Below are positions 18,668 through 28,382 of a DNA stretch of 64,000 nt, piece after piece. The notes under the pieces were generated by a model that did no database searches, was not told where the DNA came from, and saw only the letters and a list, made by a program, of their open reading frames with translations. Source of the DNA: an uncultured SAR86 cluster bacterium (lineage in GTDB: Bacteria; Pseudomonadota; Gammaproteobacteria; Magnimaribacterales; D2472); the NCBI GenBank assembly GCA_902628925.1, contig CACOPA010000006.1:1-64000 (forward strand). The letters are read 5' to 3'. The translations under genes and the position numbers were made by a program. The number at the start of each line of letters is the position of its first letter. The stretch's first letter is position 1.

Positions 18668-19515
18668 TCCTCTGATGTTTTCGGGTCTAAAGCGTCTCTG
18701 AGGCCATCACCAAAAAAATTTAGTGCAAATAGTGTAATGGTGAATGTAAGACCAGGATAAATTAGAAGCCATGAGTACTCTTCCATTGATTCCACTCCAT
18801 ACCTTATTAAAGTACCCCAACTGCTCATAGGAGGTTGAACACCTAAGCCTAGGAAACTAAGAAATGCTTCTAAAAGCATTACCTGAGGTATTGTTAGTGT
18901 TGCATAAACTGCTATTGGACCGAGTATATTTGGAAAGATATGTTTAACAAATAGTCTTAAATTAGGAACTCCCATTGCTTGTGCAGCCATAACGTATTCT
19001 TGATTCTTAATGGTAATAACCTGTCCCCTTACAATTCTTGCCATTGTTAGCCACTCGACTGCTCCAATTGCCATAAAAAGTAACCATATATTTCTTCCAA
19101 AAATTACCATTAATAAAATAATGAAAATGATAAAAGGAAGCCCATAAAGGACATCAACTATACGCATCATTACCGAGTCAATTCTTCCACCAAAATAACC
19201 TGCGATAATGCCCCATGAAACCCCTATCACTAAAGCAACTGCAGTGGCAACAAATCCTACTAAAAGAGAAACTCTAGCACCGTAAAGTATCCTACTGAGC
19301 AAATCTCTACCAAGGGTATCAGTACCAAGCAGAAATTCCACAGAAGGAGGCGTAGCACCCACATCAAGGTTCTGGTAGGAGTAAGAGTGTGGAGCTATCC
19401 AAGGAGCAAAGATTGCGGCTAATATTAATACAATTAATATACAAGCACTTCCCACTGCAGCTCTATTGGCAATCAATCTTCTGAAAGCATCGTTCCATAG
19501 AGAATTACTATTCAC
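18664..19515 (-). CDS. oppC: Peptide ABC transporter permease, OppC type
   Basis: Inner-membrane channel subunit of an oligopeptide/dipeptide importer. 283 residues with about six transmembrane segments and the cytoplasmic coupling loop EYVMAAQAMGVPNLRLFVKH that docks onto the ATPase. The N-terminal HSYSYQNLDVGATPPS and LLGTDTLGRDLLSRILYGAR are typical of OppC/DppC. It shares one base with the oppB stop. No oppD or oppF ATPase gene follows; mltD converges directly. The ATPases must come from elsewhere. Confidence 0.93.
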   Translation of the reverse strand: MNSNSLWNDAFRRLIANRAAVGSACILIVLILAAIFAPWIAPHSYSYQNLDVGATPPSVEFLLGTDTLGRDLLSRILYGARVSLLVGFVATAVALVIGVSWGIIAGYFGGRIDSVMMRIVDVLYGLPFIIFIILLMVIFGRNIWLLFMAIGAVEWLTMARIVRGQVITIKNQEYVMAAQAMGVPNLRLFVKHIFPNILGPIAVYATLTIPQVMLLEAFLSFLGLGVQPPMSSWGTLIRYGVESMEEYSWLLIYPGLTFTITLFALNFFGDGLRDALDPKTSED

Positions 19516-20438
19516 TATTGAGAACTCCTGCTTTGAGGATTAGCTATTAAAACAGCTAAATCAGACAAAAGATTAAAAAAGATTATTAGCACTGAGAAAA
19601 AAATTGTAGTGCCAAGAATCATTGTATAGTCTCTATTAAATGCTGCCTCAACGTAAAAGCGACCTAAACCAGGTATTTGGAAAATTGTTTCAACGACAAA
19701 GGATCCTCCGATTAATCCCGCAACTGCAGGACCTAAAAATGACAATACCGGTATCAGTCCCCCTCTCAAAGCATGATTAAATACTACATTGAATTCAGAT
19801 AAACCTTTTGCTCGAGCTGTCCTTATATAGTCCTGATTAAGTGTTTCCAACATACCACCTCTGCTAAGGCGTGCTATGTAAGCAGCGTAGGCTGCTCCAA
19901 GCGTTATCGAAGGCAGAATTTTGTCTCCTGGCAATGTGTCCCAGCCAGATACGGGCAAAAGCTCTAAATGGATTCCAAAAAAAAGTACTAATAAAGGCCC
20001 AAGCAAAAAGGTGGGCATACATATTCCAATCATAGCGATTGTCATTGGTATGTAATCCAGAGCAGTATTTCTTTTGACTGCAGCTAAAACGCCTGCAAAT
20101 ATCCCAATAATTAAAGCAACCAGAATTGCATAAAAAGCTAATTCAAAAGTTACAGGCATACCAGTAAAAATCATCTCAGTAACTGATCTGGAGGGATATC
20201 TAAATGATGGTCCAAAGTCTCCTTGCAAAAGATTTAGCATATAATCTTTATATTGAACAATTACTGGAGCATCTAAGTTATATCTCTCATTAAGACTTTT
20301 TAAAACTTCGGGTGGAACGGCCTTTTCTGCATCAAAAGGTCCGCCTGGGGCCATTCTTATTAAAAAAAAGGTAATAGTGATTACTATAAGAATAACTGGT
20401 ATAGCAATAAGTAGCCTTTTTAATAGAATTTGTAGCAA
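19515..20438 (-). CDS. oppB: Peptide ABC transporter permease, OppB type
   Basis: Second channel subunit. 307 residues starting MLQILLKRLLIAIPVILIVITI, with the OppB/DppB signature RMAPGGPFDAEKAVPPEV, about six membrane segments, and the EAA-like loop DYIRTARAKGLSEFNVVFNHALRG in its usual place before the last two helices. It sits three bases downstream of oppA and one base from oppC, clearly in one operon. Confidence 0.93.
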   Translation of the reverse strand: MLQILLKRLLIAIPVILIVITITFFLIRMAPGGPFDAEKAVPPEVLKSLNERYNLDAPVIVQYKDYMLNLLQGDFGPSFRYPSRSVTEMIFTGMPVTFELAFYAILVALIIGIFAGVLAAVKRNTALDYIPMTIAMIGICMPTFLLGPLLVLFFGIHLELLPVSGWDTLPGDKILPSITLGAAYAAYIARLSRGGMLETLNQDYIRTARAKGLSEFNVVFNHALRGGLIPVLSFLGPAVAGLIGGSFVVETIFQIPGLGRFYVEAAFNRDYTMILGTTIFFSVLIIFFNLLSDLAVLIANPQSRSSQ

Positions 20439-20441
20439 AGA

Positions 20442-22052
20442 TTAATCTCTTTCTAAATAAATATATTTTGGGTGATGAATATCTTGAAAATTTGGATACC
20501 AACCTTTTACATCACTTGATAGTTGATATTGCCTTACGTAAGTATAAATTGGGATAATTGGCATCTCATCAATTAAAAGCTTTTCAGCTTCATTTAGTAT
20601 TTCATACCTTTTATCTCGATCAATTGTTCTGTTGGCTAAAGATAAAAGTTCATCATATTTTTGATTCTCCCAGCCGGTCTTATTATTACCTCTATTCGGT
20701 CTTAGAGTATCCAAAAAAGTGTTTGGATCTTCATAATCACCAATCCATCCTGCGCGAGAAATTTGAAAATCACCCACCCTTTCTCTCGAAAGATAAACCT
20801 TCCAATCTTGATTTACTAGCTCAACCTCGATCCCTAGATTTTCTTGCCACATCTGCTGGATTGCTAATGCTATCTTACGATGGCCTTCTTGGGTGTTAAA
20901 CAATATCTCTAGCTTCGGAAATCCCTCTCCATTTGGATAGCCAGCTTCAGATAATAGTGTTTTTGCTAAATCAGGATCAAATGGGATGGATGTTTTTGGA
21001 AAATAACCATCGCTGCCAGGTGGTGTAAATGAATACGCAGGCTGTTGACCACATTTAGATACCCTCTCAACTACTTGTTTTCTATTGATGGCAAATGCGA
21101 GTGCCTTTCTTACACGTTTATCCTTTAGAGCATCAATTGTTGTATTAGTCCGATAAAAGTAGGTTCCCATATAAGGCTCAATACGTAAATTTGGATTATT
21201 CTCTTCAATATAAACTGGACATTTTTCAAGGGGCACCACATTAGTTACGTGTAGCTGTCCTGCTCTAAACATCCTATCTTCAGTTGATTCATTTTGCACA
21301 GGGTAAAAATGCATTTCATTTAACTTAACCTCTTCTGCATCCCAATAAAAAGGATTTCTTTCAACAACTATTTTTTTATTTAATTCCCAGCTTTTTAATT
21401 GAAATGGGCCATTACATACAAAGTTTCCAGGTCGTGTCCACTCTCCATATCGATCATCAATTGGGCCAAACTTAAGTACTGTTTTCTTATGAACAGGATA
21501 AGTACTGTAATGATGAAGTAATTTAATAAAAAAGCTTGTTGGAGATCTTAATTCGACTTCAAGCGTACTATCATCAATAGCTTTGACGCCAACTTTCGAA
21601 AAATCGTCAATCTCTCCGAGATGATAACTTTCGGCATTCTTAACGTAATAAAGCATATCAGGATATTGTGAGCCCAAAGACGCAGTTAGAATTCTTTTCC
21701 AAGACCACACAAAATCATCAGCCGTTACAAAATCTCCGTTAGACCATTTAGCATCTTTATTCAGCTTGAAGGTATAAATCAGTCCATCAGGTGAGATATC
21801 CCATGATTCTGCAACTCCTGGTAATTGTGAACCTCCTTTTGGATTATAGATTGTTAAACCCTCACAAAGAGCAGTTAGAAGATGATTTTCAGGTACGCCT
21901 GTAACTATGTGTGGGTCAAGGCCTTGAGGCTCAGTTCCATTACCAAAATGGAAAATCTGATTTTCTAATCCTGAATCTACTGGAGTGACAGATTCACCGC
22001 ATGAAACTAATAAAAAAAACAATGGGAATGCTAAATATTTCATGATGGTCAT
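20442..22052 (-). CDS. oppA: Oligopeptide-binding lipoprotein, OppA type
   Basis: Periplasmic solute-binding subunit that delivers peptides to OppBC. 536 residues with a clear lipobox (FFLLVSC), so it is probably tethered to the membrane. SBP family 5 features are plentiful: GNGTEPQGLDPHIVTG at the mature N-terminus, LPGVAESWDISPDGLIYTFKL, ADDFVWSWKRIL, and KALAFAINRKQVV. An AAAGG lies five bases before the ATG at 22052; an in-frame ATG three codons on is an alternative. First gene of oppA-oppB-oppC, placed downstream of two TonB receptor genes on the same strand. Confidence 0.93.
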   Translation of the reverse strand: MTIMKYLAFPLFFLLVSCGESVTPVDSGLENQIFHFGNGTEPQGLDPHIVTGVPENHLLTALCEGLTIYNPKGGSQLPGVAESWDISPDGLIYTFKLNKDAKWSNGDFVTADDFVWSWKRILTASLGSQYPDMLYYVKNAESYHLGEIDDFSKVGVKAIDDSTLEVELRSPTSFFIKLLHHYSTYPVHKKTVLKFGPIDDRYGEWTRPGNFVCNGPFQLKSWELNKKIVVERNPFYWDAEEVKLNEMHFYPVQNESTEDRMFRAGQLHVTNVVPLEKCPVYIEENNPNLRIEPYMGTYFYRTNTTIDALKDKRVRKALAFAINRKQVVERVSKCGQQPAYSFTPPGSDGYFPKTSIPFDPDLAKTLLSEAGYPNGEGFPKLEILFNTQEGHRKIALAIQQMWQENLGIEVELVNQDWKVYLSRERVGDFQISRAGWIGDYEDPNTFLDTLRPNRGNNKTGWENQKYDELLSLANRTIDRDKRYEILNEAEKLLIDEMPIIPIYTYVRQYQLSSDVKGWYPNFQDIHHPKYIYLERD

Positions 22053-22081
22053 TATACCTTTGTTAAAAACTTATAGATAAA

Positions 22082-22107
22082 AAAAGAGCCGGTAAACCGG
22101 CTCTTTT
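22082..22107 (-). terminator. Terminator after the second TonB receptor gene
   Basis: Perfect 11-base arms AAAAGAGCCGG (22082-22092) and CCGGCTCTTTT (22097-22107) around TAAA. The minus strand gives a GC-rich hairpin followed by T residues, just past the receptor stop codon and ahead of oppA. Confidence 0.9.
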
Positions 22108-22125
22108 AATTAATAAAACTAAGAC

Positions 22126-25095
22126 TTAATACTTAATCTTAAACCCTGCATAAATGAATGCTCCACCTGGAATATCCCATGCAAAGTCAAAGTTTTGAGC
22201 AAAAGCGTCATACACAAGTGGTGGCTCTTGACCTAGTAGGTTTCTCGCACCAATTGAGAAAGTAATGTTGTCGTCATAGTTGTAATCAACATTGAGATCA
22301 ACATAAGGATCAGCTTTTACTTCATGGAATCCATAACTTCCTTTATCAGGATGTGAACAAGGAATGTTAGCGTTGTCTGCTTCAGAGAAGTAGAACTGTA
22401 ACCAACAATCTTCCCAGTTATCATCTAGGAATCTGAAGTTAAGTGTAGTAGTAAAGTCTTCATAGAACCATAAGACTGTAGCATTAGCTCTCCATCTGAA
22501 ATCAGCAGCACCTTCATAGTAACCAAATGATTCTGAAGGAGTTGAGTCAGCATCTTGAGCAAACTCATCCTTGGTGTAATAAACCATATCAAAAGCTGTT
22601 GTGAAGCTTCCATAGCCATCTACATCAAAGTCGTATGCAGCTACAAAATCAACACCTGACACATTATTAACAGCTGAGTTAATTTGTGAAGTACGTGCTG
22701 TCTGGAGATTACCAGATGCAGTTCTTGTAACAAATGCACAGAAACCAGGATCTTGATTAGGTCCATCTATATAACATCTGTTAAGAACTTGTTGAGCGGA
22801 GATTGAGCTAAAGATGTTCTCTAGTTCAATTTCCCAGAAGTCAACACTTAGTCTGAGACCTTCAACCTGTGAAGGAGTATAAACAACACCCAATGTTCTG
22901 TTTTCACCTTCTTCAGGTGCAAGATTTGGGTTACCACCAACAAAAGCTCTAAGCTGTGTTGTAGCCTGCTCAATACCACCATCAGGAACACCAGCAGCTA
23001 TACAGTTAGCTTGTGTTGCGGCACTTTGTTGTGGGAATTGATCAGTATTACAAGGGTCAAGAGCTTGTGGGAATGATTCACCACCGCCTCTATATAGATG
23101 TCCTACGTTTGGTGCTCTAAATGTTTCACCAAATGTAGCTCTAACTAATACATCATCGATAGGCTTCCATCTAATTCCAACTTCTGTTGTTGAAGGCTTG
23201 CCTGGATTGTTAGTAGTAGCTGTTGAGCCAACAAAACCGTCAGCGTCGTAGTCTGAAGATCTAGCAGAAATTGTCATTTCTAGCTCTTGAGCACCTGTTA
23301 CGCCCTCTAGGAGAGGCAAGTTAATCTCAAGGAACATCTCTTCAACGCTAGTTCCACCTTTGGTAGGCTCTCTGTAGTTTGTTGAAGAACCACCTGAACT
23401 AACTAAAGCATCTGGAGTATCAAAGTATCCAACAGATCTATTTTCAAGACCAAATGCAAAGTATGCAGTTCCATAAGGCATTTCAAATAAAGGACCTGAA
23501 ACTTCAAACCAGTAATTATCAGAATCCATTCCAGCAACAGCAGCACCGTCGTATCCGACGTAATTAACCATTGCATCGTATTCAGCTTGAGTAATAACTC
23601 CAGCACCTAAACCTAAATCAGGTCCACCAAAAATATTAAATGGAACACAACCATTAATTACTTCATCAGGAGTACCACATTTTAATTCTTGTGTAGCAGC
23701 ATCTCTGAATGATGGTCCTACAGCATTAGCTAAGTGAACTAAGTCAACAAAGTTGAATAATTCAGCGTCATATCTAGCATCATTTACTTGAGTACCTGCT
23801 GACCAGAAATATGTTTTGCCATCTATTTCAAAGTTACCGTCTAAACCAGCTCTAATACCGTATGTATCGTAGTCATACTCATAGATTCTAGGACCGATAG
23901 CAATCGCTCTAAAACCGAAAGAAGTATCTCCACCTAGCACGTTGAAATAACCGTCAGAAGTAGCAAACCTTCCATTGTTAAGTTGCCACTGGGGACCAGC
24001 AAATCTAGCTGCTGTCATTGGTACTTGTGCTAATTGGTTTTTACGAGCAGATTTTGAATATACGAACTGGACATAACCTCGAAGGTCGTCAGCGAACTCA
24101 AAGTCTGAGTAAGTGTAAACACCAACTCTCTCTACTGGGTTTTGAACATGGTTAACCGGAGCGTAGTTATATCTAACTGCGTTAGTCCAAGGCTGGAAAT
24201 GATCTAGCTGGGTACCAGCTTGACCTGGAATCAAAGCACCTTTTCCATTAGGAGCATCAAAATATCTACCATAGGCAGGATAAGAAGATCCACATATAAA
24301 GCTATTAGCAGGAGCAAAGTTACCAAATCCACTGTTTTGCTCAGGAGATGGTCCTAAGTTTGTAGGACTGTTTTGTGGACCAGTACCTGAATTAGGTACG
24401 TTGGTACAACCATAGTAAGGCTGATTAGCTCTTGGGATATCACCGGCCATAATCTCTTCCTGATTAGCCATAGATATGTTAAAGACGTTTGATGATCTTT
24501 CACCTGTACTACCAAATGTAAGACTCACTGAGTCTTGACCACCGTAGTTGGCTTCATATTCACCCATTGAAGCTCTCATTTCAAAGCCTTCAAAATCTTT
24601 TTTAGTAATGATGTTGATCACACCTGCGACAGCATCAGAACCATAAATTGAAGAAGCACCATCCTTAAGGATTTCAACTCTTTGGATGATAGATGCTGGA
24701 ATGGTCTGCATATCAACAGTACCAAATGCATCTGTAACCCATCTTCTTCCATCTATAAGAACCAATGTTCTACCAGCACCAAGGTTTCTTAATGAAATCT
24801 CATTGGATCCATCACCACCATTGGTTGCTGTAGTAACAGGACGAATACCTGTACCATCAGATGAAGTTAAGTTTTGAAGAACATCACCAATGTTATTGAG
24901 ACCTGTTCTTTCAATTTGGGCAGCGTCAACAACTTCGAGTGGCTTTGAGCTATCGAATATATCAACTTTTTTAATTTTGGAACCAGTAACAATAACTTCT
25001 TCAACATCACCGTCTTCTTGAGCGAAGGTAGGTGCAATGCTAAATGTGCCTATTGCTAGTACTGATACCAGCGAAAATTTAAGAAATTTAGACAT
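22126..25095 (-). CDS. TonB-dependent outer-membrane receptor (second of three)
   Basis: About 989 residues: signal peptide MSKFLKFSLVSVLAIGTFSIAPTFA, TonB-box region DGDVEEVIVTGSKIKK, plug domain (SLRNLGAGRTLVLIDGRRW, VEILKDGASSIYGSDAVAGVINII), and a barrel ending in an aromatic residue (FIYAGFKIKY). Cysteine pairs in predicted outer loops (for example DPCNTDQFPQQSAATQANC) suggest disulfide-stabilised loops. The start is the ATG at 25095, with GGGGA six bases upstream, not the ATG four codons earlier that precedes this Shine-Dalgarno. It lies between the third receptor gene and oppA, which hints at peptide uptake. Confidence 0.95.
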   Translation of the reverse strand: MSKFLKFSLVSVLAIGTFSIAPTFAQEDGDVEEVIVTGSKIKKVDIFDSSKPLEVVDAAQIERTGLNNIGDVLQNLTSSDGTGIRPVTTATNGGDGSNEISLRNLGAGRTLVLIDGRRWVTDAFGTVDMQTIPASIIQRVEILKDGASSIYGSDAVAGVINIITKKDFEGFEMRASMGEYEANYGGQDSVSLTFGSTGERSSNVFNISMANQEEIMAGDIPRANQPYYGCTNVPNSGTGPQNSPTNLGPSPEQNSGFGNFAPANSFICGSSYPAYGRYFDAPNGKGALIPGQAGTQLDHFQPWTNAVRYNYAPVNHVQNPVERVGVYTYSDFEFADDLRGYVQFVYSKSARKNQLAQVPMTAARFAGPQWQLNNGRFATSDGYFNVLGGDTSFGFRAIAIGPRIYEYDYDTYGIRAGLDGNFEIDGKTYFWSAGTQVNDARYDAELFNFVDLVHLANAVGPSFRDAATQELKCGTPDEVINGCVPFNIFGGPDLGLGAGVITQAEYDAMVNYVGYDGAAVAGMDSDNYWFEVSGPLFEMPYGTAYFAFGLENRSVGYFDTPDALVSSGGSSTNYREPTKGGTSVEEMFLEINLPLLEGVTGAQELEMTISARSSDYDADGFVGSTATTNNPGKPSTTEVGIRWKPIDDVLVRATFGETFRAPNVGHLYRGGGESFPQALDPCNTDQFPQQSAATQANCIAAGVPDGGIEQATTQLRAFVGGNPNLAPEEGENRTLGVVYTPSQVEGLRLSVDFWEIELENIFSSISAQQVLNRCYIDGPNQDPGFCAFVTRTASGNLQTARTSQINSAVNNVSGVDFVAAYDFDVDGYGSFTTAFDMVYYTKDEFAQDADSTPSESFGYYEGAADFRWRANATVLWFYEDFTTTLNFRFLDDNWEDCWLQFYFSEADNANIPCSHPDKGSYGFHEVKADPYVDLNVDYNYDDNITFSIGARNLLGQEPPLVYDAFAQNFDFAWDIPGGAFIYAGFKIKY

Positions 25096-25127
25096 AATAT
25101 TCCCCATTTAGTTATTTCTAAGGGTTA

Positions 25128-25155
25128 ATTGTGGCTAATTTGTGACGATTGTCAA
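25128..25155 (-). promoter_or_regulatory. Candidate sigma-70 promoter of the second TonB receptor gene
   Basis: The minus strand has a perfect -35 TTGACA (25155-25150), a 16-base spacer and CACAAT (25133-25128, four of six consensus bases), giving a leader of roughly 25-30 bases before the GGGGA ribosome site. Confidence 0.45.
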
Positions 25156-25166
25156 CTTTTTGTGAC
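25139..25166. repeat. Direct repeat TTTGTGAC flanking the -35 of the receptor promoter
   Basis: TTTGTGAC occurs at 25139-25146 and again at 25159-25166, 20 bases apart (about two helical turns), on either side of the minus-strand TTGACA. This layout suits a dimeric or tandem regulator site. The regulator is unknown. Confidence 0.35.
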
Positions 25167-25192
25167 TTTTTATCATAATCACAATAAACAAA

Positions 25193-25216
25193 AAAAGGGT
25201 GCCTAAGCACCCTTTT
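25193..25216 (-). terminator. Terminator after the third TonB receptor gene
   Basis: Arms AAAAGGGTGC (25193-25202) and GCACCCTTTT (25207-25216) around CTAA, with a further A run on the plus side that becomes the T tail on the minus strand. A second hairpin (TAACTAAAA/TTTTAGTTA, 25219-25239) overlaps the receptor stop codon just before it. Confidence 0.88.
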
Positions 25217-25236
25217 GTTAACTAAAAAACTTTTAG

Positions 25237-28221
25237 TTAGTATGTCACAGTTAAGTTTAAGAAAACATACTGACCAAAGGCATCAAAGAATCCAGGGAAA
25301 GTGTTACCATTTCCTGGAGCTGTACCAGCATCAGAAGTATACTCTGGCTCTTCATCAAAGAAGTTATTAATACCAAAAGTAACCACCAAATTGTCAGTAG
25401 GTTTATATTGCGCTCTTAAATCAACATAAGTGATTGCATCAAAATCAATCTGATTAGAATTAAGGTCATCAGTTTCGCCTAGATGTCTTAGACCGATTGT
25501 AAAGTCAGTATCAAATTCTGTTGATAAAGTTGCTTGATATTTACCCATAAACTCAGGCATTGGATTTTTACCACATGAACCACCCCAGTTTCCTGAACAA
25601 GAAATTGCAGGGGAGCCAGGTAATTCTACAATGTCATATGAATCCAATAATGTAGTGACACCCTCAATACTCACAGGACCCCAGTCAGTATCAAGTGCAT
25701 ATGAGAAAATTACATCAAAACCACTCGTGGATTCTTCACCAATGTTAGTTAACTGTTGAGAAATATATCCACCTTGGAGCCATAATGAACCGTTAGGTAA
25801 TCTGTTAATAAGTCCACAATATGATGATTGTCCAGTCTCGATACATTTATCAAGTGCAGTTTTTGCACTGATTGATCCGATACCGTCTTCAACAGTGATA
25901 TCAAAGTAATCTAAAGTAAGGCTTAATCCAGGAACTGAATCAGGTGTAAGTACAACACCAATTGTAGTAGATTCAGATTCTTCTGGAGCTACGTTTGGAT
26001 TACCTCCACCTTTAATATTGTACTGGTCAGCTGGAGAGTTCAAATCAGTATTGTAGTACTGAGGTGCTAGACCAGTTAAAGCACATTGTGCTTGCGTGGC
26101 AGTAGCAGGATCTCCATTTTGCTGAATTGAACAAGGATCGTTATCCAAATCAACCAAGCCATCGCTTACAGCTGAATATAATTCAGAAATATTTGCGTGT
26201 CTTTGTGCTGTTTGGAAAGATGCTCTAACTGAAACACTGTCATTAATTGTCCAATATGCTCCTACTTTAGTAGAGTCGGTATCAGCACCTGTTGAATATT
26301 CAGCAGTTCTGTAACCTAAATCAACGCTAAGGCCATCTGCTACAGGAATACCCATTTCAAAGTAGTACTCATCAACATCATATTCACCAGCAATTGGAAG
26401 CGTGGCTCCACCTGAACCAGATCTATCACCTGTTCTACTTGGTAAATCAGGTCTAAAGTCTGCATCTAGTTCCTTGGTTTCAAAACCAACAACTAAGGAT
26501 ACGGAACCTGGTGCGCCTGGAATAGTCCAGCCAGTATCACCAGTTAGATAACCAGAAAAAATCTTTTGCTTACCATCTCCATGAATATATGTAGCATTAG
26601 CGACATAATTTTGCAGTGCTTGACCACCATCAATAACTCCTTGAATACCTTGATCGCCAGGCAATCCACCTTGGAATAAGTTGTAAGGTATACATGAAGC
26701 ATCAGTTCCATTGATTGCAGATACACAAGTTGGAACGCCGTTAACACTGATCACATCAACACCTCGATTGATTGCTATAACAGAAAGGTCGTTTCTGTAC
26801 TCATTGCTGTAATCAACAGTTGAGTCTTGATAGTAAACATCGTAAGACCAATCGTCATTGATGTCTCCTCTTAAACCAATCGTAGTATTGTATTGCTTGA
26901 TCATAAATATTGATTGACGAGGATTACCTTCTACGTTTCTCTTAAGAGAATATAAAGGCGCACTGTAATCAATAATATCACCATTACCTTTTGCGATTTC
27001 TAAACCAGAAATATATGCAAGAGCAGCAGCATTAGAAGCAAAGTCTGGTGCATGATCACCACCCATTCCAGTCCAATTACCACAGATTGTTGCATATTGT
27101 TGTGCAGATAGCAGTGGGTTGTAACAAGGGAGAGAGGTAATGTTTCCAAATGTTCCTGAGAAAGCAATCTGAGCATTAGATTCTGACTTCATAAAAGTAG
27201 CATCCATATATAGCTCAGCATTATCAGTTAAGGTATATTTACCAAAGAATCCAGCATTGATCCTGTCATCAGGTCTTTGGAAAAAATTCGTTGGGTTGTA
27301 GTTAAATGTTTGTCCAGCTCTTGGTACAAAATCATTTCCCTGAACTTTGAGGTCAACTCCAGTAACTGAAGGATCTATGTTTACAAAACCGGCGGCGCCA
27401 TAACCACCAAAATCCGCCCATCTGCCAGGAGGAATTGTTGATGAGCCACCACACCTAGAAGTACCGCCACTTAAGGCACAAGCACTTATGTCAAATTCAC
27501 CCTGAAGAATTGGTTTCGTATCAGTGTGTTCAAAGAAAGCTGTAATGTGACCCTTGCCACCATCAATGTCTCCACCAAATGCAAGTGAAACTTTATTAGT
27601 ATCACCAGTTTGTACATCACTTGGAGCTTTTTCATAGTTATAACTATCAACTAGAGCTCTTAGCGAACTATTATCATTTTCATGATTATAAAAACCGTAC
27701 TGATAAGATGCCTTAAAGCCTTCAAATTCATCATCAAGGATAAAGTTAACAACACCAGCAACAGCATCAGATCCATAGATGGATGATGCACCACCAGTAA
27801 GAACCTCTACACGATCTAGAAGAAGAGTTGGAATTGTATTCAAGTCAGCACAGTTGCCGCCCGAAGTAGTACCTGGAGGCATACGTCTTCCATTTAAAAG
27901 AACTAATGTCCTACCGCAACCAAGATTTCTTAGATTAACTGTTGCAGCACCACTAGCGCCGTTTGAATTAGTTATAGACTGTCCAGGTGATATTTGCGGC
28001 ATGTCGTTAAGGTAGTCTTCTACCCTTGTGACACCAGCATCAACTATATCTTGACCATCAACTACTGCTATTTGCGAAGAACTAACAATATTTGGATCAG
28101 TGATCCTAGAACCTGTAACTACGACTTCTTCTACATCAGCACCATCAGCTTGAGCAGAAAGTGTGGTTGGAAGCGTAGCTACAAAAAATAAGCCTAAAAT
28201 AAGTTTGCTTAGATTTTTCAT
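25237..28221 (-). CDS. TonB-dependent outer-membrane receptor (third of three)
   Basis: 994 residues: signal peptide MKNLSKLILGLFFVATLPTTLSAQ, TonB-box-like ADVEEVVVTGSRITD, plug domain (NLRNLGCGRTLVLLNGRRM, VEVLTGGASSIYGSDAVAGVVNFI) and a barrel ending YVFLNLTVTY. Loop cysteines include GNWGGSCGKN. Its overall design resembles the next receptor downstream, so the pair may derive from an old duplication, but identity is limited by eye. AAGGGA lies about seven bases before the ATG. Transcription runs away from fabI; the shared intergenic region of about 160 bases shows no further gene. Confidence 0.95.
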   Translation of the reverse strand: MKNLSKLILGLFFVATLPTTLSAQADGADVEEVVVTGSRITDPNIVSSSQIAVVDGQDIVDAGVTRVEDYLNDMPQISPGQSITNSNGASGAATVNLRNLGCGRTLVLLNGRRMPPGTTSGGNCADLNTIPTLLLDRVEVLTGGASSIYGSDAVAGVVNFILDDEFEGFKASYQYGFYNHENDNSSLRALVDSYNYEKAPSDVQTGDTNKVSLAFGGDIDGGKGHITAFFEHTDTKPILQGEFDISACALSGGTSRCGGSSTIPPGRWADFGGYGAAGFVNIDPSVTGVDLKVQGNDFVPRAGQTFNYNPTNFFQRPDDRINAGFFGKYTLTDNAELYMDATFMKSESNAQIAFSGTFGNITSLPCYNPLLSAQQYATICGNWTGMGGDHAPDFASNAAALAYISGLEIAKGNGDIIDYSAPLYSLKRNVEGNPRQSIFMIKQYNTTIGLRGDINDDWSYDVYYQDSTVDYSNEYRNDLSVIAINRGVDVISVNGVPTCVSAINGTDASCIPYNLFQGGLPGDQGIQGVIDGGQALQNYVANATYIHGDGKQKIFSGYLTGDTGWTIPGAPGSVSLVVGFETKELDADFRPDLPSRTGDRSGSGGATLPIAGEYDVDEYYFEMGIPVADGLSVDLGYRTAEYSTGADTDSTKVGAYWTINDSVSVRASFQTAQRHANISELYSAVSDGLVDLDNDPCSIQQNGDPATATQAQCALTGLAPQYYNTDLNSPADQYNIKGGGNPNVAPEESESTTIGVVLTPDSVPGLSLTLDYFDITVEDGIGSISAKTALDKCIETGQSSYCGLINRLPNGSLWLQGGYISQQLTNIGEESTSGFDVIFSYALDTDWGPVSIEGVTTLLDSYDIVELPGSPAISCSGNWGGSCGKNPMPEFMGKYQATLSTEFDTDFTIGLRHLGETDDLNSNQIDFDAITYVDLRAQYKPTDNLVVTFGINNFFDEEPEYTSDAGTAPGNGNTFPGFFDAFGQYVFLNLTVTY

Positions 28222-28369
28222 AGATATTCCCTTTATAAAAATAAATTAGACCTTTATTTAAGCACAATTAGCCTAAAAGTACATAACTTTGAACCTTTTA
28301 GTTAGTTTGGAGTTATAGACTAGTATGATTTTATTGCCTCTAGTTTTTTAAAAAGTCCCAAACTTGTTA

Positions 28370-28375
28370 TATGAT
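28370..28375 (+). promoter_or_regulatory. -10 hexamer TATGAT before fabI
   Basis: TATGAT (five of six consensus bases) ends seven bases before the ATG at 28383, so the transcript would begin at the start codon. It overlaps the two more upstream in-frame ATG codons, which argues against using them. The -35 region is T-rich but not clear. Confidence 0.4.
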
Positions 28376-28382
28376 GCGCGAA

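Noticed and set aside
22082..22107. Inverted repeat considered as a possible mobile-element end or attachment site
   Set aside because: It has the stem, loop and T-tail of a terminator at the correct distance from a stop codon, and no direct repeats or integrase are present.
28222..28369. Search for a small RNA or regulator gene in the gap between the third receptor gene and fabI
   Set aside because: Only A/T-rich sequence, the AAGGGA ribosome site and the fabI -10 are visible; no stable hairpin or open frame.
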